A stretch of 64,000 bases of DNA from contig NZ_WNXC01000001.1 in NCBI RefSeq assembly GCF_014172405.1, positions 930,001 to 994,000 of the forward strand. The letters run 5' to 3'. Source of the DNA: Pedobacter gandavensis (GTDB lineage Bacteria; Bacteroidota; Bacteroidia; Sphingobacteriales; Sphingobacteriaceae). Below, piece by piece: positions 54,730 through 63,355 of the stretch. Made by a program: the position numbers and the translations under genes. The notes beneath the pieces are model-generated. The model was given only the letters and a program-made list of their open reading frames with translations. It had not been told where the DNA came from and did not search any database. Position 1 is the stretch's first letter; every line of letters begins with the position of its first letter.

Positions 54730-55470
54730 ATGGAAGAAAACTTTATCCTTTTTTACGGCTTACTATTTATAGTAGCCTTTTTATATGCCTCTGTAGGACA
54801 TGGAGGAGCTAGCGGTTATTTAGCACTCATGGCCATTTTTGCCGTCTCACCAACAATTATGAAACCGACGGCCTTACTTTTAAATCTATTTGTATCCTCC
54901 ACCTCATTTATTCAGTTTTACAGAGGCGGTTATTTCAAATGGAAAACATTCTGGCCATTTGCACTCTCCTCGATCCCACTGTCTTTTGTAGGGGGAATGA
55001 TGGCGATTGAGAGTTCTATCTACAAAAAAATTCTGGGTATTTTATTACTGATTCCAGTGATCCGTTTTCTCTTTTTTAAGAACACAGACCCTAAAGATTT
55101 CAAGCCTTCAAATATTCCGCTTTCTCTACTCATTGGCGGTGTTATTGGACTCCTCTCTGGCATGATTGGTATTGGTGGTGGCATCATCCTCTCTCCCATT
55201 TTGCTGCTGCTAAAATGGACCGATCAGAAGCAAACCGCTGCCATCAGTGCTGCCTTTATTTTTGTAAACTCTGTTGCTGGTCTGGGTGGTCAACTGATCA
55301 AAGGTTTTGAATTTAACAGTGCTATGTTGGCCTATGTAGGGGTTGCTTTTGCTGGAGGAATATGTGGTGCCTATTTCGGTGCTTTAAAATTCCCACAAAA
55401 TGTTTTAAAAAATGTACTGGCTGGCGTCCTTGCCTTAGCTGCTTATAAGTTAATATTTACCCATGCTTAA
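54730..55470 (+). CDS. TauE/SafE-family membrane transporter
   Basis: 246 residues, seven or eight transmembrane helices. The wording ASVGHGGASGYLALMA at the start and GVIGLLSGMIGIGGGIILSP in the second half (twofold repeats, Gly-rich) is typical of the sulfite exporter TauE/SafE family (PF01925). In a molybdenum-cofactor operon it could move sulfite, sulfide or another sulfur species or oxyanion; the role here is not known. It is only 4 bp from moeA and nearly overlaps the next gene. Confidence 0.85.
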   Translation: MEENFILFYGLLFIVAFLYASVGHGGASGYLALMAIFAVSPTIMKPTALLLNLFVSSTSFIQFYRGGYFKWKTFWPFALSSIPLSFVGGMMAIESSIYKKILGILLLIPVIRFLFFKNTDPKDFKPSNIPLSLLIGGVIGLLSGMIGIGGGIILSPILLLLKWTDQKQTAAISAAFIFVNSVAGLGGQLIKGFEFNSAMLAYVGVAFAGGICGAYFGALKFPQNVLKNVLAGVLALAAYKLIFTHA

Positions 55471-55471
55471 T

Positions 55472-55966
55472 ATGAAATACCTGGTTCCCTTTTTATTGTT
55501 TTTCTGCTTGTCTGCCAATGCGCAGGAAAGCAAGCAGTTTATTGTTGATGGTCAAGTAAAAAAAACACTCACCATCAGTCTGGATGCAATCCAGCAACAT
55601 AAAATGATCAGTCTTGATAGTCTGACCATTTACAACCACCTGATGCAAAGAAAAAGTAGTGTTAAAAACATAAAAGCGGCACTATTGAAAGATGTATTGG
55701 CTGGTGTAGAAATTACTGCTGGTCACCCAAAAGAACTGAGCGAGTATTACCTTGTTTGTACCGCTACCGATAATTACAAAGTTGTCCTTTCCTGGAATGA
55801 GGTCTTCAATTCTAAGAATGACAGCGTCTTGATTCTAAGCAGTTTTGATGTCGATCCGACAAAAAAAGAAAATGGGAATATTGCGATGATTGTGACTACA
55901 GACCAGGCAACAGGTAGAAGATTCGTAAAAGGACTGAGCAAAATCAGCATTTTAAGGTTAAATTAG
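55472..55966 (+). CDS. Exported small protein resembling the sulfite-oxidase molybdopterin fold
   Basis: 164 residues with the ATG at 55472, just after the TauE stop; an earlier Met at 55463 overlaps it and is less likely. The signal peptide cleaves near ANA-Q. The mature region reads like the small exported Oxidored_molyb-type domain of Bacteroidota (YYLVCTATDNYKVVLSWNEVFN, GNIAMIVTTDQ, GRRFVKGLSKI). It has only one cysteine in the mature part, in LVCTA, not the canonical sulfite-oxidase context, and is short, so it may bind the cofactor or a ligand rather than act as an enzyme. Confidence 0.6.
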   Translation: MKYLVPFLLFFCLSANAQESKQFIVDGQVKKTLTISLDAIQQHKMISLDSLTIYNHLMQRKSSVKNIKAALLKDVLAGVEITAGHPKELSEYYLVCTATDNYKVVLSWNEVFNSKNDSVLILSSFDVDPTKKENGNIAMIVTTDQATGRRFVKGLSKISILRLN

Positions 55967-55970
55967 TATT

Positions 55971-56204
55971 ATGGAAATTGACATCATCAGTTTTGGAAAG
56001 ATATCCGAATTTATAAAGAACCAGAGAGTAGACATTACTGGTATCAGTGATACAGATGCCTTAAAAATATACCTGGAAAAGACTTTCCCCGAGATTAGTC
56101 AGATGAAATATAAGCTGGCCTTAAATGAAAATCTTATTCAGCAGAATACCCAAATTTCAGGGAATGATCTGGTCGCAATTATGCCCCCTTTTTCCGGAGG
56201 TTAA
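55971..56204 (+). CDS. moaD: Molybdopterin synthase sulfur carrier subunit MoaD
   Basis: 77 residues of the ubiquitin-like fold ending in Gly-Gly (PPFSGG), the C-terminus that is adenylated by MoeB and then thiocarboxylated. It works with MoaE (57316). Upstream gap 4 bp, downstream gap 5 bp, to the MoeB-rhodanese gene that activates it. Confidence 0.93.
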   Translation: MEIDIISFGKISEFIKNQRVDITGISDTDALKIYLEKTFPEISQMKYKLALNENLIQQNTQISGNDLVAIMPPFSGG

Positions 56205-56209
56205 AAAGA

Positions 56210-57319
56210 ATGGCAACAGAAAGATACCACAGGCAAGTTATTCTCCATGGTTTTGGGGAAACTGCCCAACTTTTATTATCAAAAGCCAGGGTTCTGGTGA
56301 TTGGCGCTGGAGGAATTGGCTGTCCAGCCCTGCAATATCTTGCTGCAGCTGGGGTTGGATGTATTGGGATTGCAGATGATGATACGGTTGCGCTATCTAA
56401 TCTTCATCGTCAGGTTCTTTTTAATACTGAGGACATAGACAAACCGAAAGTCCGGATTGCAAAAAAAAGACTTGAAAAGATGAACCCGGAGATTGAAATC
56501 ATTTCCCATCCTGTACGTCTTGAAAGAGCGCATATCATTGCTTTATTAAAAGACTATGATTATGTATTGGATGGAACCGATAATTTTGAATCCAGATATC
56601 TCATTAACGACGCTTGTGTCTTACTTGGGAAACCACTAATATTTGCTGCCGTATCCGGATTTGAAGGGCAATTGGCCATATTTAATGTTGCTGACAAACA
56701 AGGTCAGCGCTGTAATTATAGGGATATTTTCCCTATACCTCCTCAGCCGGGAGAAATTGCAGGTTGCGCTGAAAATGGCGTTTTGGGTGTGTTGCCAGGA
56801 ATTATTGGCACGATGGCTGCAGCGGAAACCATCAAGCTAATTACCGGAATTGGCCGGCCCTTAATTAATCAACTCTTACAGTATAACCTGCTCAGCCAGG
56901 ATCAATACAAAATGAACATTAGTCCGGGAGACGATTATGCAATAGCTCAAAATGAAGATGATTTTCTAAAGATGACTGATCCCGTTTTTTGTGCGCTAGA
57001 AGTTGGTTATACTGAAATTGACGCGGAACAATTGCTCAGCCTTCAAAAACAATCCACAATAATTGTAGATGTCAGAGAGCGACATGAGCTTCCAATTCTC
57101 AATGAACAAATCTACAAAAAGGCACCTATGACTGAATTCCCAACATTTTTGGACAGTGATATTGAAGAGGAAAATATGGTATTCATTTGCCAACACGGCA
57201 TACGTAGTATTCTTGCTGCTCAAGCTGCACAGGAAAAATATGGTACCAGTAAAAACATTTACAGTCTAATTGGAGGTATTGCCAATTGGAAAAATTACTT
57301 TTTAGAAGCTACGAAATGA
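56210..57319 (+). CDS. MoeB-type adenylyltransferase fused to a rhodanese domain
   Basis: 369 residues. Residues about 1-245 are a ThiF/MoeB adenylyltransferase (VIGAGGIGCPALQYLAAAG, DGTDNFESRYLINDACV). The last about 100 residues are a rhodanese domain (TIIVDVRERHE, with the putative active Cys in FICQHGIRS). The fusion would adenylate the MoaD C-terminus and supply its sulfur in one protein. The stop overlaps the moaE ATG (ATGA). A role for thiamine (ThiF) rather than molybdopterin is possible in principle but the neighbours favour moeB. Confidence 0.9.
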   Translation: MATERYHRQVILHGFGETAQLLLSKARVLVIGAGGIGCPALQYLAAAGVGCIGIADDDTVALSNLHRQVLFNTEDIDKPKVRIAKKRLEKMNPEIEIISHPVRLERAHIIALLKDYDYVLDGTDNFESRYLINDACVLLGKPLIFAAVSGFEGQLAIFNVADKQGQRCNYRDIFPIPPQPGEIAGCAENGVLGVLPGIIGTMAAAETIKLITGIGRPLINQLLQYNLLSQDQYKMNISPGDDYAIAQNEDDFLKMTDPVFCALEVGYTEIDAEQLLSLQKQSTIIVDVRERHELPILNEQIYKKAPMTEFPTFLDSDIEEENMVFICQHGIRSILAAQAAQEKYGTSKNIYSLIGGIANWKNYFLEATK

Positions 57320-57759
57320 GTCAGAGAAAAATAAAAAACATATTTGTAACCGGCAAGATTGACCCTGCTTTTATAGGAGACAGCATTGCCAAACACAGTT
57401 CCAAAACAGCGATTGGCGGTCACAGTATATTTATGGGGCAAGTAAGAAGAGATGAGCTGGATGGCAAATTTGTATCTGCTATAGAATTCACTTCCTATGA
57501 AGCTATTGCTTTAGAAAAAATGAATTTGATCAGGGAGGAGATTTTTGACAAATACCCACTAAATTGTCTTCATGTCCATCATAGTCTTGGCCTTGTCAAT
57601 GCTGGTGAGATCTGCCTTTTTGTATTCTGCTCTTCTGCACATCGTAAGCCAGCAATTGATGCCTGCGCAGAAATCGTAGAACGGTTAAAAGCAGAGCTTC
57701 CGATCTGGGGCAAAGAAATATTTGAAGACCACACACATCAATGGAAAGAGAACAACTAA
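57316..57759 (+). CDS. moaE: Molybdopterin synthase catalytic subunit MoaE
   Basis: 147 residues from the ATG at 57316 (overlapping the previous stop); the open frame begins at 57286 but this start is preferred. MoaE features are SIFMGQVRRDE, EFTSYEAIA, CLHVHHSLGLVNAGE and SSAHRKPAIDACAEIVERLK. The usual lysine in the PxWKKE-type motif reads PIWGKE here, a wording I associate with Bacteroidota MoaE proteins. It converts cPMP to molybdopterin with MoaD. Confidence 0.92.
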   Translation: MSQRKIKNIFVTGKIDPAFIGDSIAKHSSKTAIGGHSIFMGQVRRDELDGKFVSAIEFTSYEAIALEKMNLIREEIFDKYPLNCLHVHHSLGLVNAGEICLFVFCSSAHRKPAIDACAEIVERLKAELPIWGKEIFEDHTHQWKENN

Positions 57760-57760
57760 A

Positions 57761-58669
57761 ATGGTAAACATTACACATAAATCAAGTACGCTAAGAATTG
57801 CCATTGCAATGGCCACTGTTAAAGTTTCAAAACCAGAAACAATCCAGGCTATTGAACAAAGAAAAATACCAAAGGGAGATGTTTTCGAATTTGCCCGCGC
57901 TGCAGGCTTATTAGGGGTAAAAAAAACAAGTGACCTCATCCCCGATTGTCACCCCCTGCCCATAGAATACACCGCTATAACTTACGCTATTGACGGCCTT
58001 GAAATCCACATTACAGTAGAAGTTCATACCATATACAAAACCGGTGTAGAAGTTGAAGCCATGCACGGTGCCTCGATTACGGCCCTGACCATGTATGACA
58101 TGCTTAAGCCGATAGACAAAGGAGTAGAAATTCAAAACATCAGGTTATTAAAAAAATCAGGTGGCAAATCGGACTTTAAAGCGCTACAATTTCCTGAAAT
58201 AAAAGCGGCGGTAGTGGTTTGTTCTGATTCTGTTTTTTCTGGTAAAAGCCAGGATACTTCAGGAAAATGCATCATTAGTTTACTGGAAAAACTTGATATT
58301 GAAACACTGAAGTATGAAATTTTGCCCGATGAGGCCAGTGCGATCAGTGCAAAAACCCTTGAACTCTGCGGATCCGAATATCAATTGCTGATTTTTACCG
58401 GTGGAACGGGTCTTTCTCCAAGAGATGTTACCCCTGATGCCATTTCACCATTAATTGAACGCCGTATTGATGGTATTATGGAAACTGCAAGAAATTATGG
58501 GCAACAGCGCATGCCTTATGCCATGTTATCCAGAGGTGTAGCTGGATTTATTGGTGAGACTTTGGTACTTACCTTTCCAGGATCAAAGCAGGGAGTAGAA
58601 GAATATATTAACGCACTGTTCCCACAAATACTGCATCTTTTTAAAGTAAATAAAGGACAGAAACACTAA
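57761..58669 (+). CDS. MoaC-MoaB/MogA fusion for molybdenum cofactor synthesis
   Basis: 302 residues from the ATG at 57761, one base after the moaE stop; an earlier Met at 57722 lies inside moaE. Residues 1-about 150 are MoaC (LIPDCHPLPI, MHGASITALTMYDM), which completes cPMP synthesis. The rest is a MoaB/MogA adenylyltransferase domain (VVCSDSVFSGKSQD, FTGGTGLSPRDVTPDA), which adenylates molybdopterin before MoeA. It closes the pathway block; a hairpin terminator candidate follows. Confidence 0.92.
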   Translation: MVNITHKSSTLRIAIAMATVKVSKPETIQAIEQRKIPKGDVFEFARAAGLLGVKKTSDLIPDCHPLPIEYTAITYAIDGLEIHITVEVHTIYKTGVEVEAMHGASITALTMYDMLKPIDKGVEIQNIRLLKKSGGKSDFKALQFPEIKAAVVVCSDSVFSGKSQDTSGKCIISLLEKLDIETLKYEILPDEASAISAKTLELCGSEYQLLIFTGGTGLSPRDVTPDAISPLIERRIDGIMETARNYGQQRMPYAMLSRGVAGFIGETLVLTFPGSKQGVEEYINALFPQILHLFKVNKGQKH

Positions 58670-58715
58670 ACAACATTTAAAAATAGCTAAACTTTTATTA
58701 CGCTGGATCGTTTGT

Positions 58716-58747
58716 TTAATACCTGATGAATTTTCATCGGGTATTAA
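58716..58747 (+). terminator. Hairpin after the molybdenum operon
   Basis: TTAATACCTGATGA pairs with TCATCGGGTATTAA (one T-G pair) around a 4-nt loop. It lies 47 bp after the operon's last stop and 11 bp before the next start. There is no strong T-run, so it could also act in the next gene's leader. Confidence 0.45.
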
Positions 58748-58757
58748 GAAATGGCTG

Positions 58758-59423
58758 ATGTGTTTTTCCACTACGGCAAGTTTTACGGCAGGTGCCGGTC
58801 TGCTATTGGTAGGCAGTATTTCCTTGGTCAAGGCTAAAACTACGTCACAGTATGTATTGGCCTGCATTCCTATCCTTTTTGCCGCACAACAACTGATCGA
58901 GGGGCTCTTATGGCTGGCGCTTTCCCATGCGGCATATGCCCGCTGGAGCGAGCTCGCAATGTACCTGTTTCTGGCATTTGCCCAGACTGTCTGGCCCATA
59001 ATGGTCCCATTATCCATGTTGTTGTTCGAGAAGGATCCTGTTAGGAAGAAAATTTTGCTCGGTCTATTAGGGACAGGTGTACTCTCAGCCCTATACCTTG
59101 GCTATTCGCTATTAAACTATCATGCCTCGGCTAGAATAGAGGAGCACCATATCAGATATTCACTAGGATTCCCTTTCCAGAGCAGACTGCTCCGAGGCAT
59201 TCCCTATATGTTGGCTACGGCCATTTCACCATTTGTTTCTAGTCACAAGTTGCTCAGAATGTTGGGCTGGGCGCTGGTACTTTCCTATGTACTCACAGCA
59301 ATCATCTATACAACTTATCTAACTTCGGTATGGTGCTTCTTTGGGTCGATATTGAGCATGCTGATCCTTTTTATCATCGTAAAAATGAATTCGGAAAATT
59401 TAAAAGCTATTGCCATATCCTAA
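58758..59423 (+). CDS. DUF6629-family membrane protein
   Basis: 221 residues, about six or seven transmembrane helices, starting MCFSTTASFTAGAGLLLVG; the MCFS(A/T)TASF start is the recognisable signature of this family of unknown function. It follows the molybdenum operon in the same direction but has no evident link to it. Confidence 0.8.
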   Translation: MCFSTTASFTAGAGLLLVGSISLVKAKTTSQYVLACIPILFAAQQLIEGLLWLALSHAAYARWSELAMYLFLAFAQTVWPIMVPLSMLLFEKDPVRKKILLGLLGTGVLSALYLGYSLLNYHASARIEEHHIRYSLGFPFQSRLLRGIPYMLATAISPFVSSHKLLRMLGWALVLSYVLTAIIYTTYLTSVWCFFGSILSMLILFIIVKMNSENLKAIAIS

Positions 59424-59437
59424 TTGTTTCTACTTAG

Positions 59438-60973
59438 CTATTGGCGTCCATATTGAAGACTCAAAGGAATCGGGATCGCTTGTTTAGTCTTCATGATACT
59501 TGGTGTTAAATAGCCAAGTTTTAGCTTATTCTTTTCGTTCTTATGTAAATACTCCAAACGAAGCGTATAAAATCCTTTGGTCAATGGCAAAATATAAGTG
59601 TATGGAGAGTTCCGATTGTTGTTAGCATCCTCCCAGCGTATGAGTAACTGATTGTTAAGGTATAATTTTGAATCCTTATCCGCATCAAGAACAAATGCAT
59701 AGTAACCTTCTTCTTTTGTTTCCATTAATCCCTCAATTACTAAAGCATAGTTGTTTTTCCGTGGTAGTTTATTAACATCAAAATCAGCATTTGTTATTCC
59801 TGTTTTCTGTGGTGTCTTCGCTTTAAGATCCTCGGCTTTATCGAATTCCCCTTCATAATAATCATAATGAAAACCACCTGGCTGCAGGTTGTTTTGTTTT
59901 GATACAGGTGATAAGGTTTTTCCTTTGATAAAATTACCTGTATTAATCTTATCGTATCTTGCTCGATTGGTAAACTGCTTTACCGTAATTTTAGCTGCAT
60001 CGTTTACCACAATCTCGGACCATATTTTTGTAGACTTCAGCGTAGGGTCAATGCCATCCATAGTGTAACGAACTCTTGTTGTATCGCCAAAATACCATAC
60101 TGTAAGCGGTTTGTTTTTTAAAACAATACCATTCATTGGATGAAAATCGATTCCATTATTCTGCCAGCCATAAGAAAATTTTAGTGCATCGTAAGTACTT
60201 TTAAATCTTACAGAACTATGCGTTTCATCAGGGTATCGGATACTTTTCCAGGTTAGTCCTTCAGGAGCAAACTTCTTCAGAATTAAATCCATAGTATCAA
60301 TCTTCATGGTCTCTCCCTCCTTTCCTTCCCTTCCGCTCATAAACAAGGTAATATTTGAATCCTTCAAAGCTGATAATTTCTCAGATGCAATTCTCGGTAT
60401 ATAAGAATTATCCCACCACAAACTTGGATCTACGGCGATATAAGACTTAAATGTTTTTGGCGCAGTCAAAAGCGCATTCACCACAAATAATCCACCGAAG
60501 GAGTGTCCCCAGAGCGTATTATCACCATTTGAAGGGTATTTTTGATTGATATAAGGAATCAGTTCATCTTTAATAAAGCCGAGGAAATTCTCTGCCCCGC
60601 CTGAAGTCTTCCAATTGTCTATATGTGTTGGAGTAAGGTCTTTGTTCCGATCGATCCCTAATACACTTACAATTATGGTGGAAGGTATGTACTGCTCTGC
60701 CTCCAGAAATCCCAGGGTCCTGGAGATTAATCCTGTATTCCAATTTCCGCCATCCAGGACATAAAGCACATCATATTTACTGGTACTCCCAGGTTTATAG
60801 TCTTTAGGAACAAATACCTGAATCAGCCTTTTTTGTTTTAATACGATAGAATTTAAGGAGTCAAGCTTTCCAACTTCGATTACATTCCTCACAGTATCTT
60901 GTGCCTGAACCAGATTCCCTTGACTTAGGAGTATCCCTACAAGGATGAATAGACTAAAAAACTTATGTTTCAT
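59438..60973 (-). CDS. Exported esterase with chitobiase-like and PA14-like C-terminal domains
   Basis: 511 residues with a signal peptide (cleavage near VQA-Q). Residues about 30-275 are an alpha/beta hydrolase of the esterase D/Fes type: YDVLYVLDGG, LWGHSFGGLFVV (nucleophile Ser), a His in PDETHSSVRF. Residues about 285-340 resemble a chitobiase C-terminal domain (RYTMDGIDPTLKSTKIW). The last about 110 residues look PA14-like (GYYAFVLDADKDSKLYLNNQ, GFYTLRLEYLHKNEKNKLKLGY). It may cleave esters of siderophores or carbohydrates at the cell surface. No iron genes are adjacent. Confidence 0.85.
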   Translation of the reverse strand: MKHKFFSLFILVGILLSQGNLVQAQDTVRNVIEVGKLDSLNSIVLKQKRLIQVFVPKDYKPGSTSKYDVLYVLDGGNWNTGLISRTLGFLEAEQYIPSTIIVSVLGIDRNKDLTPTHIDNWKTSGGAENFLGFIKDELIPYINQKYPSNGDNTLWGHSFGGLFVVNALLTAPKTFKSYIAVDPSLWWDNSYIPRIASEKLSALKDSNITLFMSGREGKEGETMKIDTMDLILKKFAPEGLTWKSIRYPDETHSSVRFKSTYDALKFSYGWQNNGIDFHPMNGIVLKNKPLTVWYFGDTTRVRYTMDGIDPTLKSTKIWSEIVVNDAAKITVKQFTNRARYDKINTGNFIKGKTLSPVSKQNNLQPGGFHYDYYEGEFDKAEDLKAKTPQKTGITNADFDVNKLPRKNNYALVIEGLMETKEEGYYAFVLDADKDSKLYLNNQLLIRWEDANNNRNSPYTYILPLTKGFYTLRLEYLHKNEKNKLKLGYLTPSIMKTKQAIPIPLSLQYGRQ

Positions 60974-61125
60974 TGAAAAACAGTTATTTAAAGAGTGATC
61001 ATATCATTCATATCTACATACTAGATAGAGATTGATTTGATCAGGTAACTTATTGATTGTTACAACTCAGCAAAAAACTATCTGATTGGCTCAAAATTTC
61101 AGGATTAAGAAAGTATATCAACGAC

Positions 61126-62118
61126 TTAATGCGGTATTTCAACACGGTTCACCAACGGGGATCCGGCCTCGAAGGCATCAATATTATCAAAAGTTACTTT
61201 GGCAATTTCCGTCATGGCTTCCTGGGTCAGGAACCCTTGATGCCCGGTAATCAGTACATTTGGAAAAGAGATTAACTGACTAAGTTGTTCGTCCTGAATA
61301 ATCAATTCAGAAAAATCATGGAAAAAGAAGCCCGATTCCTGTTCATAAACATCCAGCCCAAGGGAACCGATTAAGCCAGATTTTAAGGCTGAAATGATGG
61401 CTTTGGTATCAACTAATCCACCTCTACTGGTATTGATCAGCATCGTACCCGGTTTAATCATTTGAAGGCGATCTGCGTTAATCAAATATTGCGTATCAAC
61501 AGTAAGCGGGCAATGCAATGAAATAATATCAACATCCTGCAAAGTAGCATCCAGAGTCCCATATTCCACACCCAACTCCCGCATCTCCGCTGATGGAAAA
61601 GGATCATGGGCTTTGATATGGCAACCAAAACCCTTCAATATTCTACAAAAGGCCTGTCCAATATGACCTGTTCCAATAACAGCTACCTTCCGTTGATTTA
61701 AATTTATGCCCATTAGTTTTTCAAGGGAAAAATTCCCCTCTCTAACGCGGTTGTATGCTTTATGTGTTTTTCGATTCAGCGTTAAAATTAGAGCCATCGC
61801 ATGCTCCGCAACAGCTTCCGGGGAATAGGCAGGTACGCGCAAAACCGGCACTTTCAATTGATCCGCATAATCAACATCAACATTGTTAAATCCAGCGCAG
61901 CGCAACACTACTAACTTAAGACCAGATTGATAGAGTTTATCCAGCACTTGCTTGTTCATGATATCGTTAACGAAAATACAAACCGCATCAAACCCAGCCG
62001 CCAAAACAGCCGATTCTTCAGAAAGTGATGCTTTAAAAAAAACGATTTGGTGGCCGGTGTTGTGCTGGCTCAAAAAATCTTCATCATATTGACTCGTACT
62101 AAAAACTGCAATTTTCAT
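61126..62118 (-). CDS. D-lactate dehydrogenase-like 2-hydroxyacid dehydrogenase
   Basis: 330 residues, full family length. NAD-binding motif VIGTGHIGQAFCRIL (GxGxxG, residues about 146-160), catalytic Arg in NTSRGGLVD, catalytic His in ITGHQGF, with the segment RCAGFNNVDVD of the D-LDH branch. It reduces pyruvate to D-lactate with NADH in the cytoplasm. A single gene, no operon partner. Confidence 0.9.
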   Translation of the reverse strand: MKIAVFSTSQYDEDFLSQHNTGHQIVFFKASLSEESAVLAAGFDAVCIFVNDIMNKQVLDKLYQSGLKLVVLRCAGFNNVDVDYADQLKVPVLRVPAYSPEAVAEHAMALILTLNRKTHKAYNRVREGNFSLEKLMGINLNQRKVAVIGTGHIGQAFCRILKGFGCHIKAHDPFPSAEMRELGVEYGTLDATLQDVDIISLHCPLTVDTQYLINADRLQMIKPGTMLINTSRGGLVDTKAIISALKSGLIGSLGLDVYEQESGFFFHDFSELIIQDEQLSQLISFPNVLITGHQGFLTQEAMTEIAKVTFDNIDAFEAGSPLVNRVEIPH

Positions 62119-62252
62119 AAATCTGAATTTGTTAAAACGATCTCTGTGAGATCCTGACTATTGTTGCCGATAAGATAGCTATTATTTTTGCCACAGGATT
62201 CAAAACAAATGCCTAGAGAAGATAATTATTTTGAAATAGACAGTCATCAGAA

Positions 62253-63014
62253 TTAAATAATTTTGTTGTGAACGGCATAAGAAAGTGCTTCAACTATGTT
62301 ACTAACGCCTAAACGATCAAAAATACGCCTCCTGTAATACTTCACAGTATCAGGAGCGACAAATATCTTTTCTGCAATTTGGTTAATTGTTAATCCTTGT
62401 GCGTGCAATCGTAATATTTCTAGCTCTCTTTTGCTGAGTTTTGGCTTTTCAATTTTGCGCCAAACCATATGCTTAATATTTAATTCCCAGACATCATTAG
62501 TGCCTTGTTTATGAATACAGATGTTACCTGCATTTTTATGGTGCGAAATAGAAACAATGCACATCGCTTTCCAAAGTTTTTTATCACTCGTCAAAAACAA
62601 TGGCGTAAGCTTATGATTGATTAGAATATGTTTACCATCCTCGTTAACCAAATGAAAATCATAAGTTATACTATACATTTTCTTTGTATTCCCAGGTAAT
62701 TTTTCAAAGAAATCAAATCCTGCTTCATTAATCAGATTTAACAATTGTAAATCATCTTCCGGGACATTTTTGAAGTAGAAATCATAGCCCATATTTAAAA
62801 CCTCCTCAGAAGTATGTCCACATAAAAATAAGGGATTGTCTGAAACATATTCAAACGCCATCTTTTCATAATCAATAACATAAATACTCTCATACGTTAA
62901 CCTTGCAAAAGATTGAACAACTTCAAGATATTGTTGCTGTTGAAAATGATCCGCTTCTGATATTTTACCTACCCTATTCTTGGTTAGCAGACTTGAATTT
63001 ATTTTATTTTTCAT
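62253..63014 (-). CDS. PAS-LuxR-family transcriptional regulator
   Basis: 253 residues from the ATG at 63014; the open frame extends to a TTG at 63023 but the ATG is the better start. A PAS-like sensor fold spans about 25-165 (YVSDNPLFLCGHTSEEVLNMGYDFYFKNV). The C-terminal LuxR-type DNA-binding helix-turn-helix is at about 192-245 (LSKRELEILRLHAQGLTINQIAEKIFVAPDTV). There is no phospho-receiver domain. It probably regulates genes elsewhere; its divergent neighbour is the small membrane protein at 63150. Confidence 0.85.
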   Translation of the reverse strand: MKNKINSSLLTKNRVGKISEADHFQQQQYLEVVQSFARLTYESIYVIDYEKMAFEYVSDNPLFLCGHTSEEVLNMGYDFYFKNVPEDDLQLLNLINEAGFDFFEKLPGNTKKMYSITYDFHLVNEDGKHILINHKLTPLFLTSDKKLWKAMCIVSISHHKNAGNICIHKQGTNDVWELNIKHMVWRKIEKPKLSKRELEILRLHAQGLTINQIAEKIFVAPDTVKYYRRRIFDRLGVSNIVEALSYAVHNKII

Positions 63015-63149
63015 TACGAGCAATGGCTTAAAGCAAATCTACACTTTAGTGTAGGTTTTGAAAAAATTTTTGTACCCAATTTTACGGGAATAATGATCGT
63101 ATGGTTAAGAGAAGATTTAAACCATTACATTTTCTTTAAAAGTAGAACC

Positions 63150-63338
63150 ATGAAAAACAAGACGAATTTAGACTCGATACCCTTTTGGATTTTAACCATT
63201 ATTTTAGGGACCGCCACCTATAAACAAATAGATTTCGAAAACTTAACCTTTAAACATATGGGCATGGGAATTATTTATTCCCTATGTTTTCTCTTTATGA
63301 TCTTCGTCCTTGTAAAAGGAAAAAAAGTAAATAAATAA
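63150..63338 (+). CDS. Small two-helix membrane protein
   Basis: 62 residues from the ATG at 63150; an earlier Met at 63093 has no support from any promoter or signal. Two hydrophobic helices (about 10-22 and 38-55) with a short polar loop between and a Lys-rich end (VKGKKVNK). No family is recognised. It lies 17 bp before the DUF3667 gene in the same direction. Confidence 0.6.
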   Translation: MKNKTNLDSIPFWILTIILGTATYKQIDFENLTFKHMGMGIIYSLCFLFMIFVLVKGKKVNK

Positions 63339-63355
63339 TAAATCTAGCCTTATCT

